DNA of 64,000 nucleotides, from assembly GCF_005280585.1 (NCBI RefSeq), contig NZ_SZVO01000012.1, forward strand, positions 217,943 through 281,942, read 5' to 3'. The position numbers and the translations under genes are program-made. This DNA is from Dyadobacter frigoris. Lineage in GTDB: Bacteria > Bacteroidota > Bacteroidia > Cytophagales > Spirosomataceae. The notes under the pieces are model-generated. The model did not search any database. It was given only the letters and a program-made list of their open reading frames with translations, and was not told the DNA's origin. Each line of letters starts with the position of its first letter. Position 1 is the stretch's first letter. This document shows, piece by piece, positions 60,471-64,000 of this stretch.

Positions 60471-61906
60471 AGTTGAAAGGCGCGTTTTGAAGAAATAAAA
60501 TGTAAGGCTAGAAATCCCGCTGCGACCCAGATAATCAGAGCAGTCAGGCTCAGGACTCCGTTGGTAATATTTTGGATAATCGGTACAGGCTGAAAATGAA
60601 ATTCCGGCTGTTCCTGCCAGTTTTTAGTACTCACTTTCTGGTTACGATCGTCTTTATATTTGATTCGTGTCAAATGAATTTCATTGATACTTTTTGTTTT
60701 GTCAAAACGGTATTTTTCAGTTTGTTTTTGAAATTCAGTGAAGGAGTCGAAGTCGGTTCCGGACAGGTTCATGGACATATTACGGATGGCGAGATATGGA
60801 TCCGTAAAACTTAAAAAGAAAGAAACCTCATTTTGAGATTGATAGGTGCTGATCAGTTGATCGTAGTGTTTGTTGAAGATCCGTGAACTGATATTTTCTC
60901 CCTCCTGCATCACAAGGGCGCCATAATTGACAGGCAGTGCGCCGATGGAGTCGACACCATATTTCTTCAACGTTGATGATTTTAGCTGTGCAAAATGCGG
61001 ATCATCCGGATTATGGCTGTCGCCTTCTTTGCTTACATCAAGTTCGATTGCATGTTCAAAAGCAATTTTGTCAGGAGCTTCATAAAGAGTGTTTCCAAGT
61101 GTCTGCGCACTTTTTGGAACAACGATAAAAAACAATATCCAAATTAAAACCAGCACCATCAGCGCGTTTTTAGCAGTTGAGCTCATGGCAGAAACCGCTA
61201 CAACGAGCATAGTGATAATCAGGAAATACAAACCGTATAAGAGAACGATCATCCCGATGCGCATCAGACTTTCGGAGCTGAAATTACCCGCGAGTGACAC
61301 AATCCCGACAAACAGACTGAACAGAAGCAAGGGCAAAAATAACACCCAGATTACGGCTGTAAGTCCAAATGTTTTACCCAAAAGTATATCCAGATAAGAT
61401 GCCCGCTGGCATAGCAGAATTTTGAGTACACCGTTTTGTTTAAGGCCTGCAACGCTATGAAAGCCGATGAAAATGATAAACAACGGAACAAGAATCTGCA
61501 AAACCATGGCCATACTTAACTCGCCAAAGCGAAGCATTCCGTTGGAAAAACCGGCTTCGCTCATGTTAACGGTATTCTGCCGGTGTGCTTCCAGAAAAAC
61601 AGAATTTCCTGCATAACTATCAAGACCGAAATCAAAAAAACTAAGCGGAGATTTTTCACGAAAAACCAGATATCCATAATGCGCCACACGGTGGGGATGG
61701 CGTTCGGGCTGGTTCATCCAATGCTCATGGACTTCGTCACGGGCAGCTTCCTGCTGCCGATTGAATTTGCTGACGTACTGCCAGCCTGTGAAAGTAGCCA
61801 GCAGACTAACAGTCAAGAGAACTGCATACAGAGCCAGTGGAATTTTGCTCCTGAAGATGGAATTCCACTCTTGTTTTGCAATGATTTTAATAAAATTTAA
61901 CTCCAT
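60467..61906 (-). CDS. ABC-2 permease with large periplasmic domain (DUF3526-like)
   Basis: This 479-residue protein has an N-terminal helix (IPLALYAVLLTVSLLATFTG), a loop (about 45-135), four clustered helices (about 135-270: MVLQILVPLFIIFIGFHSVA, LFLPLLLFSLFVGIVSLA), a second periplasmic domain with LGNTLYEAPDKIAFEHAIEL, and a C-terminal helix. It is the first gene of the operon with the broken second permease, an ATPase and a TonB receptor. It is presumably non-functional as a complex in this strain while the prophage stays. Confidence 0.85.
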   Translation of the reverse strand: MELNFIKIIAKQEWNSIFRSKIPLALYAVLLTVSLLATFTGWQYVSKFNRQQEAARDEVHEHWMNQPERHPHRVAHYGYLVFREKSPLSFFDFGLDSYAGNSVFLEAHRQNTVNMSEAGFSNGMLRFGELSMAMVLQILVPLFIIFIGFHSVAGLKQNGVLKILLCQRASYLDILLGKTFGLTAVIWVLFLPLLLFSLFVGIVSLAGNFSSESLMRIGMIVLLYGLYFLIITMLVVAVSAMSSTAKNALMVLVLIWILFFIVVPKSAQTLGNTLYEAPDKIAFEHAIELDVSKEGDSHNPDDPHFAQLKSSTLKKYGVDSIGALPVNYGALVMQEGENISSRIFNKHYDQLISTYQSQNEVSFFLSFTDPYLAIRNMSMNLSGTDFDSFTEFQKQTEKYRFDKTKSINEIHLTRIKYKDDRNQKVSTKNWQEQPEFHFQPVPIIQNITNGVLSLTALIIWVAAGFLALHFISSKRAFQL

Positions 61907-62026
61907 AATGTATTTGGCACAACGTTTTATTTATGCAACAATGTTGCGAATTAACAAATACTTCATGTATTTGCATCTATGTTGCATAAAATATTTTTGA
62001 AAATAAAGTGCAGGTTTTTAAAAACA
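61907..62026. promoter_or_regulatory. Promoter/operator region of the permease-TonB operon
   Basis: Upstream of the operon lie inverted repeats GCAACAATGTTGC (61935-61947) and AAATAC-TTCAT-GTATTT (61956-61972), and a further TGTTGC element (61982 area, TATGTTGCATAA). Dyads of this kind suggest a metal- or stress-responsive repressor. No exact -7 box seen. Regulator unknown. Confidence 0.45.
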
Positions 62027-62068
62027 AAAACGCTATTCCCTGGTCGCCTGAACCAGGAATAGCGTTTT
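62027..62068. terminator. Hairpin terminator upstream of the ABC operon
   Basis: The arms 62027-62044 and 62052-62068 form a 17-bp stem with one bulged C, ending in TTTT on the plus strand and with an A-run/T-run on the other. It separates the ABC operon promoter from the methyltransferase gene downstream of its own terminator. Confidence 0.75.
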
Positions 62069-62274
62069 ATGGAGTTTTACCAACTCGCGGAATGTACTGT
62101 ATTTGGGATTTATAGCGTAATGCCCGGCATGAATGTTGAAATACCGAACTAATCAATTGATGAAAGCCAGACTTGAATTTTTTGCGAAATGAATTATGAA
62201 ATTTCCGCCAGTCTGGATGAAGCTGTGCAATTATTAATACTAAAAAGGGCATAATTGCCCTTCTTAGACCAGTC
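62069..62274. other. Intergenic region with a second terminator
   Basis: No gene seen. AAGGGCA (62245-62251) and TGCCCTT (62256-62262) form a hairpin followed, on the minus strand, by TTTTT; it terminates the methyltransferase transcript. Confidence 0.6.
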
Positions 62275-62913
62275 TTATTTCTTCCGCCCAACAAATCGAA
62301 TCACTGATCCTTTGCCATTGTGAAAAATTCCTTCCTTTAATTCAATTTCTGTTTCTAGCAATTCGATAATTTCATAATTGGCAAAATCAGATTTTATTTC
62401 GTCCGTTGAAAATAAGCTTTCTATATCTTTCGGCCCTCCGACTTTTTCGTTTGCAGCGATGTAGTCTAGGTGTTTTTTGCTAAATGCTTCAAAAATAATT
62501 GTTCCTCCTTTTTTCAAATATTTGTCAAAAGTCTTGTGGTAAAGAGATTTAATATTGGCTGGAAAGTGCGCATAAATTAAAGCAATGGCATCAAATTGTT
62601 CACTTTCAAAATTCAGTGTTTGTAATTCTCCAACCTGATAATCAATACTTACATTATTTTTCTCGGCAAGTTTGAGTGCTTTACCTTTACCTTCACTACT
62701 AATATCAAATGCAGAAACATTCCAACCAAGTTTAGCTGCAAAAACAGCATTTCGTCCTTCACCTTCTGCCGGAAAAAGTATTTTTCCAACAGGTAGTTTG
62801 GTCAATTCTTCCTTTAAATAATTGTTAGGCTCTTCTCCGTAAGCAAACCCTTCATTACTATATCGTTCGTTCCACCTGGAAGTCCAGGAGTCATTTAAAT
62901 TCGTTTCACTCAT
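62275..62913 (-). CDS. Class I SAM-dependent methyltransferase
   Basis: This 212-residue protein has motif I ILFPAEGEGRNAVFAAKLG (E/GxGxG-like), motif II acidic end VSAFDISSEG, and the motif IV area FDAIALIYAHFP. It groups with methyltransferase domain-25/TehB-like enzymes; the FPAEGEGRNAVFAA block is typical. The substrate, possibly an oxyanion or small thiol, cannot be inferred. Single gene. Confidence 0.82.
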   Translation of the reverse strand: MSETNLNDSWTSRWNERYSNEGFAYGEEPNNYLKEELTKLPVGKILFPAEGEGRNAVFAAKLGWNVSAFDISSEGKGKALKLAEKNNVSIDYQVGELQTLNFESEQFDAIALIYAHFPANIKSLYHKTFDKYLKKGGTIIFEAFSKKHLDYIAANEKVGGPKDIESLFSTDEIKSDFANYEIIELLETEIELKEGIFHNGKGSVIRFVGRKK

Positions 62914-63120
62914 ATTTTAATTGTCTATTTTATTTTTCCTAATTGCCGTTAATGTTTTTAGATATTGAGGGATGATTTTTATTTGTTTGATCGTTTGTTC
63001 GAATAACAGAAAATGGATACCTGCTTATGCGCAGAGATCTGTTTTCTGTATTTTCCTTTTCTTCCATTTTTTATTTTAATAACTAAAAGAATAACTACGT
63101 AACTACATCCCTGTTTATAA

Positions 63121-63693
63121 TTAAACCTTTAAAACACCACGAAAACCTCTGGCAGCGTAGTAAGAATCAGCCCCGTTGTGATAAATGAAAATACGGCCGA
63201 AGCGGCGATCTCCAAATATCGCACCGCCCAGTTTCCTCATATCAGAAGACGTTTTCAACCAGCTGGACGTCTTTAAATCGAAATTTCCAAGCTGCTGCAA
63301 CTCCTGATATTGCTCTTCATTTAACAACTCAATTCCCATTTCGGCTGCCACATCCATAGCGGTGTTTTCTGGTTTATTTGCTTTTCTTGACTCCCAGGCT
63401 GCGCGATCATAACACAAACTTCTGCGATCTCTCGGACTTTCAACCGAACAATCATAAAAAATATATTCACCCGATTTTTGATCAAAACCAACAATATCCG
63501 GCTCTCCACCCGTTACTTCCATTTCATCAAGAGACCAAAGTTTTTCAGGATTTGCTTCCAGCTTTTCCCGGACCTTAACCCATTCGATTCCTTTATGGCG
63601 GCTCATGTTTTTCTCAAAACGGGCTTTTAAGGTTTGGAGAAGTTCTTGACTTTGTTCCGTGGATAATTCTTTTTTGTAACCCATATTTTTCAT
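63121..63693 (-). CDS. DUF4256 protein
   Basis: The start is set at ATG 63693 (MKNMGYKKELSTEQSQELLQ); any longer version would run into the IS1595 element upstream. The 190-residue protein has the DUF4256 blocks SLDEMEVTGGEPDIVGFD, SVESPRDRRSLCYDRAAWES and IFGDRRFGRIFIYHNGADSY. The family is widespread and uncharacterised. Confidence 0.85.
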   Translation of the reverse strand: MKNMGYKKELSTEQSQELLQTLKARFEKNMSRHKGIEWVKVREKLEANPEKLWSLDEMEVTGGEPDIVGFDQKSGEYIFYDCSVESPRDRRSLCYDRAAWESRKANKPENTAMDVAAEMGIELLNEEQYQELQQLGNFDLKTSSWLKTSSDMRKLGGAIFGDRRFGRIFIYHNGADSYYAARGFRGVLKV

Positions 63694-63777
63694 GCTTTTT
63701 ATTATATGACTGTCCGTTACTTGTACTATTGAATAAAAATAGGTATATTGTAGTATTAAATTGAACGCAATATTCCT

Positions 63778-64000
63778 ATGAATCTGAGTGAATTTTTCGA
63801 GAAATACCCTGATGAAGCGAGTTGCGTTGAAGCATTTAAGAACAAACGTTTGGAACTTGGAGTTGTTTGTCATAAATGTGGCTGTACAGAGCATTATTTC
63901 AGGAAGACCGATTACAAATTTGAGTGTAAAAAGTGCCACAGCCGTAAAAGTTTGCGGGCCGGAACGGTCATGGAACAGACTAATTTGCCGTTTAGGTATT
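63778..64000 (+). mobile_element. IS1595-family transposase, N-terminal part, cut by window edge
   Basis: The frame from ATG 63778 reads MNLSEFFEKYPDEASCVEAF and then a zinc ribbon (CHKCGC ... CKKCHSRKSL) followed by RAGTVMEQTNLPFRY. This is the IS1595 transposase start: zinc ribbon, then the LRAGTxMExTxLP-y pattern before the ISXO2 DDE domain. The rest lies outside the window. The left inverted repeat should lie between 63694 and 63777 but I cannot define it. Confidence 0.88.

Noticed and set aside
1..64000. CRISPR arrays, rRNA or tRNA genes
   Set aside because: No regularly spaced repeats and no recognisable rRNA or tRNA sequences were seen; integration is transposition into a protein gene, not into a tRNA.

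Overview
The window looks like a chromosomal segment of a Bacteroidota bacterium, most likely Cytophagales (a Dyadobacter/Spirosoma-like genome; genus is inference). The grounds are moderate GC, A-rich leaders instead of strong Shine-Dalgarno sites, promoters of the -33 TTG / -7 TAnnTTTG type (clearest at 58323-58352), a TonB receptor with a carboxypeptidase-regulatory-like N-terminal domain, a pectin-degradation cluster and a fatty-acid 2-hydroxylase-type protein.

Host part, left (1-21601). A decayed LpxR-like gene is followed by a fatty acid hydroxylase, a Bcp/PrxQ peroxiredoxin, a possible small RNA, a divergent NmrA-like/AraC pair, a YegP-like protein, a MarR regulator with a phosphotransferase, and an SDR. 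After a 1.2-kb gene-poor stretch comes a pectin cluster: a six-hairpin-type glycosidase, a pectinesterase broken by a 2-bp CG insertion, and a GH28 polygalacturonase. Then follow a LysE exporter, a membrane-anchored AraC regulator and a serine hydrolase. A minus-strand operon of two ABC-2 permeases, an ATPase and a TonB-dependent siderophore-type receptor has been split: its 5' half lies at 59793-61906 and its 3' half at 17706-21601.

Prophage (21602-59797, 38,196 bp). A complete-looking Mu-like transposable myophage sits inside the second permease gene. It is flanked by a 4-bp direct repeat AAAG, its ends share the inverted terminal sequence ATTGA, and removing it restores one permease frame of about 463 codons. 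Its layout differs from Mu, where the late genes run one way. Leftward from about 37.2 kb come protease, capsid, sheath, tube, lysis genes, tail chaperones with a -1 frameshift, tape measure, baseplate and tail tip. Rightward from 37.3 kb come terminase, portal, MuF, gpG, a probable unimolecular spanin, and a collagen-stalk fibre carrying an SGNH-esterase domain. Leftward from 56.4 kb runs the early operon (Cro/Ner-like regulator, MuA, MuB, many small genes, GemA). Rightward from 56.55 kb run the S24 repressor and lysogeny genes. The late modules diverge from a shared control region (37117-37296) with two 11-bp direct repeats 21 bp apart, and the rightward late operon and the early operon converge on duplicated terminator hairpins near 48.3-48.7 kb.

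Most notable: the gene overlapping the repressor (57399-58307) encodes a diverged, apparently near full-length relative of the phage's own MuF head protein, placed in the lysogeny operon. This suggests an undescribed immunity or assembly-interference function. Next to it are three small lysogeny-region genes behind their own strong Bacteroidota promoter.

Host part, right (59798-64000): the 5' part of the interrupted permease operon, a SAM methyltransferase, a DUF4256 protein, and the start of an IS1595-type transposase running off the edge.
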